64,000 nt of DNA from Phenylobacterium sp. NIBR 498073 (GCF_027286305.1 NZ_CP114599.1:4012001-4076000); one strand, 5' to 3'; shown: positions 34,564 through 44,022, counted from the first letter of the stretch. Made by a program: numbers and translations. Notes: generated by a model from the letters alone, not told the origin.

Positions 34564-35349
34564 TCAGGCGGACGCTTCGGCCGCGATGACATAGTCATGG
34601 CCGTGAGCGAGCCCGCCGTGCCGCAGGCATAGGTCGAGACTGCGCCCCCGCATCGTTTCGACCCACAGCCCCATGGCTGCGGCGAGGGAGGAGTCGGGCA
34701 GCTTGGCGAGGCGGCGCGCCGCCATGTCGAGCTGCCCGTTCACCCAGGCCGCGCGATAGCGGTTGCCGAAGCGGCGTGCGGACAGCACCCGATAGCCCGA
34801 GGCCCGCAGGCTGCTCACCACCCATTCGGCCGGGAATTCGCGATAGGGCGTCTCGCCGGCCAGCAGCAGCACCGCATCGCGCAGCCGCCCGATGTCGCGC
34901 ACCGCACGCGCCGCCTCGGTGGGCGCCTCGCCGGTCACGTAGGGATCGAGCCCGATCACATAGAGCCGCCGCTTCACCAGCGGCCGCAGTCGCGCAAACA
35001 GGTGCGGCTGGAAATAGGGCGAGAAGCCCTCGACCGCCCCGACCAGATAGTCGGCGAGCACGGTGTCGAACCCCTCCTCCGCCAGCAGGTCGCCGTCGGT
35101 CCAGTTGCCGACGATCAGCCGATCCTGCGCGCGCAGCCGCGCGCCGACGCGCTCGCGCACCTGATCGCCGTGCGCCGCCGAGCCGGTCACCGCGCACCAG
35201 CGGTCGGTGGCCAGCCCCGTCGACCACAGCGCCGAGTTCACGCCGGTCCCGGCGTCGAGGAAGCCGCCCCAGGGGACGTCGCCCTGGAGGTGCTCGATAT
35301 GGCGGAAGAGCGCCGAGGTCTTGAGGGCGCCTTGAGGAGCGGGAGGCAT
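34564..35349 (-). CDS. Class I SAM-dependent methyltransferase, Zur-site-linked
   Basis: A 261-residue protein with the SAM-binding motif FLDAGTGVNSALW near residues 30-42 and an acidic motif in TVLADYLVGAVEGFSPYF. No closer family was recognised; it resembles spermidine-synthase-like or small-molecule methyltransferases. The C-terminal end is histidine-containing (LCLRHGGLAHGHDYV). A perfect AT-rich palindrome of Zur type ends 11 bp upstream of its start codon and is shared with the divergent ZnuD-like zinc receptor. Repression by zinc is therefore likely. The role could be in a metallophore, or zinc-sparing modification (inference). Confidence 0.75.
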   Translation of the reverse strand: MPPAPQGALKTSALFRHIEHLQGDVPWGGFLDAGTGVNSALWSTGLATDRWCAVTGSAAHGDQVRERVGARLRAQDRLIVGNWTDGDLLAEEGFDTVLADYLVGAVEGFSPYFQPHLFARLRPLVKRRLYVIGLDPYVTGEAPTEAARAVRDIGRLRDAVLLLAGETPYREFPAEWVVSSLRASGYRVLSARRFGNRYRAAWVNGQLDMAARRLAKLPDSSLAAAMGLWVETMRGRSLDLCLRHGGLAHGHDYVIAAEASA

Positions 35350-35360
35350 CTTGATGAATG

Positions 35361-35376
35361 TTATGTTATAACATAA
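35361..35376. promoter_or_regulatory. Zur-like operator between methyltransferase and zinc receptor
   Basis: TTATGTTATAACATAA is a perfect 16-bp palindrome in otherwise GC-rich DNA. It has the TGTTATA/TATAACA core known from Zur boxes and sits in a divergent promoter whose plus-strand gene encodes a ZnuD-like receptor. Binding is inferred. Confidence 0.72.
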
Positions 35377-35413
35377 TGAACGAGGCTTCAGTCATGTGCC
35401 GGGGTCCCGTAAA

Positions 35414-37438
35414 ATGCAACTTCGAACTGTCCTGCTCGCCGCCGCCAGCCTGTCGGCGAGCGCCACCGCGGCCTGGGCCGACCAATCCGGGCCTGGCGCG
35501 GAAATCGGCGAAATCGTCGTCACCGGCGACCCGCTGGGCCGCTCCGACAGGGACGTGGCCTCCAGCGTGGCGGTGGTGCGCGGCCAGGACCTGGACCATC
35601 GCCGGCAGGCGACGCTGGGCGAGACCCTGACCGGCCTGCCGGGCGTCAACTCCGACACCTTCGGCGGCGGGGCGAGCCGGCCGGTGATCCGCGGCCAGAC
35701 CGCGCCGCGGGTGAAGGTGCTGACCGACGGCGCGGCGATCATGGACGCCTCCGAGGTGTCGCCGGACCATGCCGTGTCGGGCGAGCCGCTGCTGCTGGAG
35801 GGCGTCGAGATCCTGCGCGGGCCCAGCGCCCTGCTCTATGGCGGCGGGGCGATCGGCGGCGCGGTCAACCTGATCGACAAGAAGGTCCCGACCGCCATTC
35901 CCGACGACGGCTTCGAGGGCGTCGCTGAAGTACGTCTGGGCTCGGCCGACAACGAGCGGGCCGGGGTGGTCGGAGTGACCGGCGGGACCGGCAATTTCGC
36001 GATTCGGCTGGAAGCGGCCGGCCGCCGGGCCGACGACTACGAGGTTCCGGACTGGCCGGAGGACACGCTGGACGGCTCGTTCAACCGCAGCCGGACGGCG
36101 ACGCTCGGCCTGTCGTGGATCGGCAGCCAGGGATACCTGGGCGCGGCCTATACCGACCAGCGCAGCACCTACGGCCTGCCCGGCCACAGCCACGAATACG
36201 AGGACTGCCACCCGCACGGCTCGAGCCTGCACTGCGGCGGCCACGACCACGATCATGAGCACGAACATGGCGAGGGCGACGAGCACGGCGCGCCGATCGT
36301 CGAGCTGAGGAGCAAGCGGGTCGACGTGCGCGGCGAACTGCGCGACCCGCTGGCTGGGATCGAGCGCATCCGCCTGCGCGGCGGCTACACCGACTACGCC
36401 CACGACGAGATCGACGACGGGTTGGTGGCGACCACCTTCACCAACAAGGGCTATGACGCCCGGATCGAGGCGCAGCATGCGCCGCTCGGCGCCCTGCGCG
36501 GCGTGGTCGGGGTGCAGACCGCGCGCAGCGACTTCGCGGCGGTCGGCGCGGAGTCGTTCATTCCCAAGAGCCGGACGACCAACTCGGCGATCTTCGTGCT
36601 CGAGGAGCTGGAGCTCGGCGCCTGGCGGTTCGAGGGGGCGCTGCGCCAGGAGTGGCAGGACGCCCGCGCCGTCGGCCGCATCGACACCGACCACAGCCCG
36701 TTCTCGGCCTCGGCGGCGGCCACCTGGCGGCTGGCCCCGGACTATGCGGCGAGCCTGTCGGTGGCGCGTTCGCAGCGCGCCCCGAGCGCCCAGGAGCTGT
36801 ACGCCCGCGGCGTCCACCTGGCGACCAACACCTATGAGATCGGGACTCCGACCCTGGACGTCGAGACCGCCAATTCGGTGGAGTTGAGCCTGAAGAAGAC
36901 CGGCGGGGCGACGACCTTCTCGGCCAGCGCCTATCGCTACGCCTATGACGGCTACATCTTCGCCCGCACCCTCGACCAGTTCGAGGACTTCCGGCTGATC
37001 CGCTACAGCCAGGCGGACGCGACCTTCACCGGGATCGAGGGCGAGGTGCGCCACGCCTTCGCGCCGGGCCTGTCGGCGAGCGTGTTCGGCGACTATGTGC
37101 GCGCGAAGTTCGACGAGGGCGGCGACCTGCCGCGCATTCCGGCCGGGCGGCTGGGGGTGCGGGGCGACTTCGCCCGCGGCGACTGGTCGGGGAGCCTCGA
37201 ATACGTGCGGGTCTTCGAGCAGGAGAAGATCGCCGACTTCGAGACCAAGACCCCGGGCTACGACATGTTCAACGGCACGCTGGCCTACGACTTCGCCGCC
37301 GCCGGGTTCGCCAGCCAGGTGTTCGTGCGCGGGACCAACCTGCTGGACGAGAAGGCGCTGAACCACGCCTCGTTCATCGCCGACGTCGCCCCGCTGCGCG
37401 GCCGCAACTTCGCGGTCGGCCTGCGGACGAAGTTCTAG
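35414..37438 (+). CDS. znuD: TonB-dependent zinc receptor, ZnuD-like
   Basis: A 674-residue outer-membrane receptor. The ATG at 35414 begins a good signal peptide (MQLRTVLLAAASLSASATAAWA); a GTG at 35396 would add six residues. The plug domain follows (IGEIVVTGDPLGRS; GVNSDTFGGGASRPVIRGQ) and the barrel ends in GLRTKF. An extracellular loop at about 257-292 is packed with His, Asp, Glu and two Cys (GHSHEYEDCHPHG, HDHDHEHEHG). This matches the zinc-binding loop of Neisseria ZnuD, including the preceding YGLPGHSHEYEDCH-type segment. It should bind zinc or a zinc complex at the surface using TonB energy. It is controlled by the Zur-like palindrome 38 bp upstream. Confidence 0.9.
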   Translation: MQLRTVLLAAASLSASATAAWADQSGPGAEIGEIVVTGDPLGRSDRDVASSVAVVRGQDLDHRRQATLGETLTGLPGVNSDTFGGGASRPVIRGQTAPRVKVLTDGAAIMDASEVSPDHAVSGEPLLLEGVEILRGPSALLYGGGAIGGAVNLIDKKVPTAIPDDGFEGVAEVRLGSADNERAGVVGVTGGTGNFAIRLEAAGRRADDYEVPDWPEDTLDGSFNRSRTATLGLSWIGSQGYLGAAYTDQRSTYGLPGHSHEYEDCHPHGSSLHCGGHDHDHEHEHGEGDEHGAPIVELRSKRVDVRGELRDPLAGIERIRLRGGYTDYAHDEIDDGLVATTFTNKGYDARIEAQHAPLGALRGVVGVQTARSDFAAVGAESFIPKSRTTNSAIFVLEELELGAWRFEGALRQEWQDARAVGRIDTDHSPFSASAAATWRLAPDYAASLSVARSQRAPSAQELYARGVHLATNTYEIGTPTLDVETANSVELSLKKTGGATTFSASAYRYAYDGYIFARTLDQFEDFRLIRYSQADATFTGIEGEVRHAFAPGLSASVFGDYVRAKFDEGGDLPRIPAGRLGVRGDFARGDWSGSLEYVRVFEQEKIADFETKTPGYDMFNGTLAYDFAAAGFASQVFVRGTNLLDEKALNHASFIADVAPLRGRNFAVGLRTKF

Positions 37439-37443
37439 GGACT

Positions 37444-37478
37444 CGTTTTCCTCCCCTGCAAAGCGGGGGAGGAAAACG
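37444..37478. repeat. Perfect inverted repeat between convergent genes
   Basis: CGTTTTCCTCCCC (37444-37456) and GGGGAGGAAAACG (37466-37478) are exact complements with a 9-nt loop. It lies between the convergent receptor and AMP nucleosidase genes. The T/A tracts are inside the stem and no T-run follows, so it may be a terminator for both strands or a short member of the CCTCCCC repeat family seen at 30183-30308. Confidence 0.6.
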
Positions 37479-37486
37479 CGCTACGC

Positions 37487-38935
37487 CTAGCGGAACGGCG
37501 GCTCGTCGAAGCTGCGCAGCTTGCGGGAGTGGACCCGGGGGCCTTCCTCGCGCAGCAGGTCCATGGTCGCGATGCCGATCTGCAGGTGCTGGCCGATGGC
37601 GCGTTCGTAGAAGGCGTTGGCCTGGCCCGGCAGCTTGATCTCGCCGTGCAGCGGCTTGTCCGACACGCAGAGCAGCGTCCCGTAGGGCACCCGGAAGCGG
37701 TAGCCCTGGGCGGCGATGGTGGCGCTCTCCATGTCGATGGCCACGGCGCGCGATTGATTGAACCGCAGCGACGAGGACGAGAAGCGGAGCTCCCAGTTGC
37801 GGTCGTCGGTGGTGACCACCGTGCCGGTGCGCAGCCGGCGCTTGAGCATCTCGCCGCTTTCGCCGGTGACGGTCTCGGCGGCGCGGTTCATCGCCACCTG
37901 GATCTCGGCGATCGGCGGGATCGGGATTTCCGGCGGCAGCACGTCGTCGAGCACATGGTCGTCGCGCAGATAGGCGTGGGCCAGGACGTAGTCGCCGATG
38001 GTCTGCGAGCCGCGCAGGCCGCCGCAGTGACCGATCATCAGCCAGGCCTGCGGCCGCAGCACCGCCAGGTGGTCTGTGATGGTCTTGGCGTTGGAGGGGC
38101 CGACGCCGATGTTGACCAGGGTCAGGCCGCGCTTGCCCTTGGCCATCAGGTGGTAGGCCGGCATCTGGTGACGCCGCCAGGCGCCGTCGGCGACCACCTG
38201 CTCGGGGTTCTTGGTCTCTGCCGTCACCAGCACGCGGCCGGCGGCCGAGAGGGCGTCGTACTTGCCCTCGGCGATCTGCTGACAGCCCCAGCGCACGAAC
38301 TCGTCCACGTAGCGGTGGTAGTTGGTGAACAGGATGTAGGGCTGCACGTGCTCGGCCGGGGTGCCGGTGTAGTGCGCCAGCCGGGCCAGCGAAAAGTCGG
38401 TGCGCAGGCCGTCGAACAGGGCCAGCGGCCGGGTCGGCTCCAGGCTGGCGTCCCAGAAGCCGTCAGCGATCTCGTCGCCGATATGGGCCAGCTCGGTGGT
38501 CGGGAAGTGGCGGGCGATCTCGGCCGAGCCGACATCGGCCATGGCCAGGTCGACAGCGCCGTCCAGCACATAGGGGAACGGCATTTCCTGGCGCGAGCGC
38601 CCGACGTCGACGGTGACCTCGAAGTCGGCCATCAGCAGGCTGATCTGCTCGGTCAAATAGTCGCGGTAGAGGTCCGGGCGGGTCACGGTGACCGAGTAGG
38701 CGCCGGGCTGCGACAGGCGGGCGTAGGCGCGCGACAGGCGCGGGTAGCTGTGCCCCGGAGGCCAGGTCAGCCGCAGTTCCGGATAGGCGAAGATTCCTTC
38801 GGCGCGGGAGGCGGGACTGGGCGGCGGGCCGCCGGCCAGGAAGGTTTTCAGGGCGCTCCGCAGAGCTTCGACGGTCGTCTGATATTCGGTATTGAGCCGC
38901 TCGACGATGGCGGCTGCTTTCTCTTCGTTGAACAT
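37487..38935 (-). CDS. amn: AMP nucleosidase
   Basis: A 482-residue enzyme that hydrolyses AMP to adenine and ribose 5-phosphate. The N-terminal domain (about 1-180) is specific to Amn. The C-terminal phosphorylase-fold domain carries GVGPSNAKTITDHLAVLRP, IGHCGGLRGSQTIGDYVLAHAYLRDDHVLD and the substrate-binding AIDMESATIAAQGYRFRVPYGTLLCVSDKPLHGE. Length equals that of E. coli Amn. It functions in purine nucleotide pool control. A single gene with its own promoter in the 123-bp gap before the symporter gene. Confidence 0.94.
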   Translation of the reverse strand: MFNEEKAAAIVERLNTEYQTTVEALRSALKTFLAGGPPPSPASRAEGIFAYPELRLTWPPGHSYPRLSRAYARLSQPGAYSVTVTRPDLYRDYLTEQISLLMADFEVTVDVGRSRQEMPFPYVLDGAVDLAMADVGSAEIARHFPTTELAHIGDEIADGFWDASLEPTRPLALFDGLRTDFSLARLAHYTGTPAEHVQPYILFTNYHRYVDEFVRWGCQQIAEGKYDALSAAGRVLVTAETKNPEQVVADGAWRRHQMPAYHLMAKGKRGLTLVNIGVGPSNAKTITDHLAVLRPQAWLMIGHCGGLRGSQTIGDYVLAHAYLRDDHVLDDVLPPEIPIPPIAEIQVAMNRAAETVTGESGEMLKRRLRTGTVVTTDDRNWELRFSSSSLRFNQSRAVAIDMESATIAAQGYRFRVPYGTLLCVSDKPLHGEIKLPGQANAFYERAIGQHLQIGIATMDLLREEGPRVHSRKLRSFDEPPFR

Positions 38936-39058
38936 GGGTCAGTTTAGCCTGCTCTTGTGCAGGTTGCGAGACGTCTCTTTCACGCTTTTGCAAACCTATG
39001 GACGAAAGCCCCCATTGTCGGCCACAAGGCCTGCTCTAGTGACGTTGGGGGACCCGCC

Positions 39059-40309
39059 ATGAACAGACTTTTCACCGCCTTCATTGTTGGGGCGATGGTG
39101 CTCGGGGTCCTCGTCGGCTGGGGCGTGAACCAGGGGCTGAGCCCCGAACAGGCCAAGTCCGTCGCCGACAACCTGACCATCATCACCGACGTCTTCCTGC
39201 GGCTGATCAAGATGATCATCGCCCCGCTGGTGTTCTCGACCCTGGTGGCGGGCATCGCCCACATGGAGGACGCCGCCTCCATCGGCCGGGTCGGCGTCAA
39301 GACCATGGCCTGGTTCATCACCGCCTCGATCGTCTCGCTGACCATCGGCCTGATCATGGTGCACCTGATCCAGCCCGGCGTCGGCATGGGCCTGGTCGAC
39401 AGCGCAGGCCACGCGGCCGGCACGGTCGACGCCAGCAAGCTGACCCTGAAGGAATTCGTCACCCACCTGGTGCCGAAGTCGATCGTCGAGGCGATGGCCA
39501 ACAACGAGATCCTGCAGATCGTGGTGTTCTCGGTGTTCGTCGGCACCGCGGTCGCGGCGCTGGACGACAAGGCCCCGGCCGTCACCGCCCTGGTCGACCA
39601 GATCGCCAACATCATGCTGAAGGTCACCGGCTACGTCATGAAGACCGCGCCGCTGGCGATCTTCGCGGCCCTGGCGGCCACCATCTCGACCCAGGGCCTG
39701 GGCGTGCTGATCGACTACGCCAAGTTCGTGCTCGGCTTCTACGCCTCGCTCGGCGTGCTGTGGGGCCTGCTGAGCCTGGCGGTCGTCCTCATCGTGGGCA
39801 AGCGCGCCCTGCAGCTGCTCGGCCAGATCCGCCAGCCGGCGCTGCTGGCCTTCGCCACCGCCTCGTCGGAAGCAGCCTATCCGCGGACCCTGGAAGAACT
39901 GCAGAAGTTCGGTCTGTCGCGCCGGATCTCCAGCTTCGTGCTGCCGCTGGGCTACTCGTTCAACCTCGACGGCTCGATGATGTATTGCACCTTCGCGGTG
40001 ATGTTCATCGCCCAGGCCTATGGCATCGAGCTGACCATCGGCCAGCAGATCACCATGCTGCTGCTGCTGATGGTGACCTCGAAGGGCATGGCCGGGGTGC
40101 CGCGCGCCTCGCTGGTGGTGATCGCCGCCACCCTGACCTACTTCGACCTGCCGGAGGCCGGCCTGCTGCTGATCCTCGGCGTCGACCACCTGCTCGACAT
40201 GGGCCGCAGCGCCACCAACGTGGTCGGCAACTCGGTGGCCGCCGCGGTGGTCGCCAAGTGGGAGAACCAGATCGAGGAACCCAGCGAGGGCGAAACCGCC
40301 CGCGCCTGA
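39059..40309 (+). CDS. Dicarboxylate/amino acid:cation symporter (DAACS family)
   Basis: A 416-residue transporter of the GltP/DctA family. The start MNRLFTAFIVGAMVLGVLVGW is used, after GTTGGGGGACCC; a frame from 38957 adds a non-family peptide. Eight helices and two re-entrant hairpins are expected. Signature parts are the serine-rich tip in FATASSEAAYPRTLEELQKFG and NLDGSMMYCTFAVMFIAQAYG. It imports C4-dicarboxylates, glutamate or aspartate with protons or sodium. The substrate cannot be separated by sequence alone. A short GGCGCC-based hairpin follows the gene. Confidence 0.9.
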   Translation: MNRLFTAFIVGAMVLGVLVGWGVNQGLSPEQAKSVADNLTIITDVFLRLIKMIIAPLVFSTLVAGIAHMEDAASIGRVGVKTMAWFITASIVSLTIGLIMVHLIQPGVGMGLVDSAGHAAGTVDASKLTLKEFVTHLVPKSIVEAMANNEILQIVVFSVFVGTAVAALDDKAPAVTALVDQIANIMLKVTGYVMKTAPLAIFAALAATISTQGLGVLIDYAKFVLGFYASLGVLWGLLSLAVVLIVGKRALQLLGQIRQPALLAFATASSEAAYPRTLEELQKFGLSRRISSFVLPLGYSFNLDGSMMYCTFAVMFIAQAYGIELTIGQQITMLLLLMVTSKGMAGVPRASLVVIAATLTYFDLPEAGLLLILGVDHLLDMGRSATNVVGNSVAAAVVAKWENQIEEPSEGETARA

Positions 40310-40414
40310 CCACCCTGACGGGGCGCCTTTGCGGCGCCTGTTAACGGACGATTCCGGGATTGCCGCATATTACGCGTAACCTTGATTTTTCAGGGCGCGC
40401 GGAAGGGGGGCGAC

Positions 40415-40495
40415 ATGAAGGGCATCGTCTGGACGGAGATCCTGGGATCCATGGCGGATTCCACGGGCCCCCGCGGACGGCGTCCGGGGGCCTGA
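40415..40495 (+). CDS. 26-codon leader ORF upstream of the GGDEF-EAL gene
   Basis: ATG at 40415 follows the strong ribosome-binding site GGAAGGGGGG and runs to a TGA six bases before the downstream ATG. The start, MKGIVWTEILGS, looks like the N-terminus of H-NOX (heme-NO-binding) proteins, which often begin MKGI(V/I)FTEFL; the rest (rich in Gly, Arg, Pro) does not. H-NOX genes commonly sit next to cyclic-di-GMP enzymes. It could be a truncated H-NOX remnant kept as a translated leader, or chance. The end of the ORF runs through a hairpin that hides the next gene's ribosome-binding site. Confidence 0.5.
   Translation: MKGIVWTEILGSMADSTGPRGRRPGA
40466..40492 (+). promoter_or_regulatory. Hairpin sequestering the GGDEF-EAL ribosome-binding site
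   Basis: GGCCCCC (40466-40472) pairs with GGGGGCC (40486-40492), and GGAC with GTCC inside, with a 2-nt bulge and a 3-nt loop. The right arm is the likely Shine-Dalgarno of the gene at 40502. Ribosomes finishing the 26-codon leader ORF would open it. Confidence 0.6.
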
Positions 40496-40501
40496 TCCGG
40501 C

Positions 40502-41980
40502 ATGTCCCTTCCCATCCCCGCACCTGTGACGCGCGACGCCGAAGCCCTGCTCATCGAGGCCCGGCAGGAGCTGCGGCAGGTCTCCGCCAGCCTGGCCGCG
40601 CGCATCGAGGAGCTGGAGACCGAGCGCGCGCTCACCATGCACCTGGCGCGGACCGACAGCCTGACCGGGCTGCTCAACCGCGGCGCCTTCACCGCCGCCC
40701 TGGTCGGGCGGCTGGAGGAGGCCCAGCGCAGCGGCGAGCCAGTGGCGCTGCTGGTCATCGACCTCGACCGCTTCAAGAACCTCAACGACAGCCTGGGCCA
40801 TGACGCCGGCGACCAGCTGCTGATCGAGATCGGCCGCCGGCTGAAAGCCTCCGCGCGCGAGGGCGACGTGGTCTCGCGCCTCGGCGGCGACGAGTTCGCG
40901 GTGATCGCCGCGGGCGCCGAGGCCGCCGCCCGCGCCGCCGAGCTGACCTCGGCCCTGACCCAGACCCACACCATCTACGGCCGGGCGATCGCGCCGGGCG
41001 CCTCGGTCGGGCTCGCGGTCTATCCGACCGACGCAGCCGACGCCGCCGACCTGCAGCGGTTCGCCGACATCGCGCTCTATCGCGCCAAGACCGCCGGCGG
41101 CAGCCGCTGGTCGGCCTTCGACGATGACCTGCGCAAGGCCACCGAGGCCCGCAACAGCCTGGAGACCGAGCTGCGCCGGGCGATCCCGGCCGGCCACATC
41201 GTTCCCTGGTTCCAGCCGGTGGTGAACGCCGCCGACGGACGGATCATCGCCGCCGAGGTGCTGGCCCGCTGGAACCACGCCGAGCGCGGCATGATCCCGC
41301 CGGGCGTGTTCGTGCCGTTGGCCGAGGAGCTGGGCCTGATCGCCGAGCTGGACGGGGCGATCTTCCAGTCGGCCTGCCAACGCGCCGCCCCCTGGGTCGC
41401 CGAGGGGATGATCGACACGATCTCGTGCAACGTCTCGCAGCGCGAGCTGATGGACCCGGCCTTTTCGCGCAAGCTGATCGCGCGGCTGGCCGACACCGAC
41501 CTGCCGGCCACCGCCCTGACCGTCGAGATCACCGAGACCTTCCTGGTCCACGACCTCAGCCTGGCGCGCCGCCATATCGAGCGGCTGGCCTCACGCGGCG
41601 TGCGCATCGCGCTCGACGACTTCGGCACCGGCTATTCGAACCTGCGCGCGCTGCTGCAGCTGCCGATCCATACGGTGAAGCTGGACCAGTCGCTGATCGG
41701 CGGAGTCGGCCGCGACCCGCGGGTCTCCAAGCTGGTCCGGGCCATGCTCGGCGCCGCCAAGTCGCTGGACGCCCGCATCGTCGCCGAGGGGGTGGAGGAC
41801 GAGGCCCAGGCCATCTTCCTGCGCGCCGCCGGCGCCGACCGGATGCAGGGCTACCTGTTCGCACGCCCGATGCCGGGCGACGACTGCGAGGCCCTGATGC
41901 GGGCCCAGGCGGCCGGCGCCGAGGCGCCCACCGACCGCATCATGGCCGCCGCCGCGACCCTGCGCACGGTCGCCTTCTAG
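40502..41980 (+). CDS. Bifunctional GGDEF-EAL cyclic-di-GMP enzyme
   Basis: A 492-residue cytoplasmic protein without membrane helices. An N-terminal coiled coil (about 12-48) precedes the cyclase domain with intact GGDEF at 128-132 and [12 protein letters not shown]. The phosphodiesterase domain starts with EVL (252-254) in place of EAL. It keeps the metal/catalytic motifs ([28 protein letters not shown]), so both activities are possible. There is no inhibitory RxxD site clearly placed. It should tune c-di-GMP, relevant to the polar pili and motility of this type of cell. Expression appears tied to the leader ORF just upstream. Confidence 0.9.
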   Translation: MSLPIPAPVTRDAEALLIEARQELRQVSASLAARIEELETERALTMHLARTDSLTGLLNRGAFTAALVGRLEEAQRSGEPVALLVIDLDRFKNLNDSLGHDAGDQLLIEIGRRLKASAREGDVVSRLGGDEFAVIAAGAEAAARAAELTSALTQTHTIYGRAIAPGASVGLAVYPTDAADAADLQRFADIALYRAKTAGGSRWSAFDDDLRKATEARNSLETELRRAIPAGHIVPWFQPVVNAADGRIIAAEVLARWNHAERGMIPPGVFVPLAEELGLIAELDGAIFQSACQRAAPWVAEGMIDTISCNVSQRELMDPAFSRKLIARLADTDLPATALTVEITETFLVHDLSLARRHIERLASRGVRIALDDFGTGYSNLRALLQLPIHTVKLDQSLIGGVGRDPRVSKLVRAMLGAAKSLDARIVAEGVEDEAQAIFLRAAGADRMQGYLFARPMPGDDCEALMRAQAAGAEAPTDRIMAAAATLRTVAF

Positions 41981-42096
41981 GCAATCACAAGCATCGCGCC
42001 GGATAGGGCGCCAACCCGACTCGACAAACCTCCGCCCCGCCCACGTGATGCCGGCGCCGCGCTCCGCGGCGCGGCGATCAAAGCGGAGCAACGAGC

Positions 42097-42924
42097 ATGC
42101 CGACCATCACCACCCACGACGGCGCCGAGATCTTCTACAAGGACTGGGGCGCCGGACGTCCCCTCGTGTTCCATCACGGCTGGCCGCTGAGCGCCGACGA
42201 CTGGGACGCGCAGATGATGTTCTTCCTGGCCAAGGGCTATCGGGTGATCGCCCACGACCGCCGCGGGCACGGCCGGTCCAGCCAGACCGCCGGCGGCCAC
42301 GAGATGGACACCTACGCCGCCGACATGGCGGCGCTGGCCGCGCACCTGGACCTGAAGGACGCTGTCCACATCGGCCACTCCACCGGCGGCGGCGAGGTCG
42401 CGCGCTATGTCGCCCGCTACGGCCGCGGCGGGCGGGTCGGCAAGGCGGTGCTGATCGGGGCGGTGCCGCCGATCATGGTCAAGTCGGACAAGAACCCCGG
42501 CGGCCTGCCGATCGAGGTGTTCGACGGCTTCCGCGCCGCCCTGGTCGCCAACCGCGCGCAGTTCTTCCACGACGTGCCGGCCGGGCCGTTCTACGGCTTC
42601 AACCGGCCCGGGGCGAAGGTGTCGGAAGGGGTGATCGACAACTGGTGGCGCCAGGGGATGATGGGCGCGGCCAACGCCCACTACGAGTGCATCAAGGCCT
42701 TCTCGGAGACCGACTTCACCGAGGACCTGCGGGCGATCGAGGTCCCGGTGCTGGTCATGCACGGCGACGACGATCAGATCGTGCCGATCGCCGATTCCGC
42801 GCTGCTGGCGATCAAGCTGCTCAGGAAGGGCGAACTGAAGGTCTATCCGGGCCTGCCGCACGGCATGTGCACGACCCATCCGGAAATCATCAACCCGGAC
42901 CTGCTGGCCTTCATCGCGGCCTGA
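42097..42924 (+). CDS. Alpha/beta hydrolase, non-heme chloroperoxidase-like
   Basis: A 275-residue alpha/beta hydrolase. The oxyanion region is [12 protein letters not shown], the nucleophile serine lies in GHSTGGGE (about residue 98), the acid in HGDDDQIVP (about 227) and the histidine in [12 protein letters not shown]. This set is typical of the cofactor-free haloperoxidase/esterase group (also arylesterases). The natural substrate is unknown. The ATG follows AGCGGAGCAACGAGC. It stands alone between the c-di-GMP enzyme and htpX. Confidence 0.88.
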   Translation: MPTITTHDGAEIFYKDWGAGRPLVFHHGWPLSADDWDAQMMFFLAKGYRVIAHDRRGHGRSSQTAGGHEMDTYAADMAALAAHLDLKDAVHIGHSTGGGEVARYVARYGRGGRVGKAVLIGAVPPIMVKSDKNPGGLPIEVFDGFRAALVANRAQFFHDVPAGPFYGFNRPGAKVSEGVIDNWWRQGMMGAANAHYECIKAFSETDFTEDLRAIEVPVLVMHGDDDQIVPIADSALLAIKLLRKGELKVYPGLPHGMCTTHPEIINPDLLAFIAA

Positions 42925-42992
42925 CGGATTTGGACCGCGGGAGGACGGCTACGCCTTGCGCAGCCGCCCCGCCCGCCCCCATATCCGGCCCC

Positions 42993-43967
42993 ATGCACAA
43001 TCACCTTCGCACCTTCATGCTGCTGGCGGGCATGACCGCCCTGTTCGTCGGCGTCGGCTACCTGATCGGCGGGGCGACCGGCATGGCCGTCGCGCTCGCC
43101 ATCGGCGTGGCGATGAACTTCTTCAGCTACTGGAACTCCGACAAGATCGTGCTGCGCATGTACGGCGCGCGCGAGGTCGATCCGGCGACCTCCGAGCCGC
43201 TGCTGCGCAACTATGTCAACGACGTCTACGAGCTGGCCGACCGGGCCAACATGCCGCGGCCGAAGGTCTATGTGATGGAGACCGAGCAGCCGAACGCCTT
43301 CGCCACCGGCCGCGACCCCGAGCACGCCGCCGTGGCCGCCACCGTCGGCCTGCTGCGCATGCTGGACCGCCGCGAGATCCGCGGGGTGATGGCCCACGAG
43401 CTGGCGCACGTGAAGAACCGCGACACCCTGACCATGACGATCACCGCGACCCTGGCGGGGGCGATCTCGTCGCTGGCCAACTTCGCGCTGTTCTTCGGCG
43501 GCAACGATCGCGAGCGCCCGGGCGGGATCATCGGGACCATCGCGCTGATGGTGCTGGCGCCCATGGCCGCGGCCCTGGTGCAGATGGCGATCAGCCGCGG
43601 TCGCGAATACGAGGCCGACAAGCACGGCGCAGAGATCAGCGGCGACCCGCAGGCCCTGGCCAGCGCGCTGCAGAAGATCGAGGCCTACGCCCACGGCATC
43701 GTCAACGTCACCGCCGAGCGCAATCCGGCCACCGGCCAGATGTTCATCATCAACCCGCTGGCGGGCCGCGGGGCGGACAACCTGTTCTCAACCCACCCGG
43801 CCACCGGCAACCGCGTGGCGGCGCTGATGAAGATGGGCGGCGGCCGCGGCGCCCCGCCGCGCCAGCAAGACCCGATCGTCAGCGGCGGCGGCCGCTGGGG
43901 CGGCGGCGCGACCGCCGTGCCGACCACCGAGCCGGGCAAGCCGCAAGGCGGGCCCTGGAACAGCTAG
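42993..43967 (+). CDS. htpX: Membrane zinc protease HtpX
   Basis: A 324-residue M48 metalloprotease for quality control of inner-membrane proteins. Two N-terminal helices (about 7-44) precede the zinc motif HELAH (135-139), with the third ligand glutamate in [15 protein letters not shown], and a second helix pair lies between them (about 146-195). The C-terminus has a Gly/Pro-rich tail of about 45 residues, longer than in E. coli. The start [11 protein letters not shown] is the family N-terminus; the open frame before it is antisense or noncoding. HtpX is often heat- or envelope-stress-controlled; no heat-shock promoter was identified here. Confidence 0.94.
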   Translation: MHNHLRTFMLLAGMTALFVGVGYLIGGATGMAVALAIGVAMNFFSYWNSDKIVLRMYGAREVDPATSEPLLRNYVNDVYELADRANMPRPKVYVMETEQPNAFATGRDPEHAAVAATVGLLRMLDRREIRGVMAHELAHVKNRDTLTMTITATLAGAISSLANFALFFGGNDRERPGGIIGTIALMVLAPMAAALVQMAISRGREYEADKHGAEISGDPQALASALQKIEAYAHGIVNVTAERNPATGQMFIINPLAGRGADNLFSTHPATGNRVAALMKMGGGRGAPPRQQDPIVSGGGRWGGGATAVPTTEPGKPQGGPWNS

Positions 43968-44022
43968 GGGCCACAGCTAACGGCCCCAGCAGCCCGGTTT
44001 CGCCGCCCTGGCGGCAAATGCC

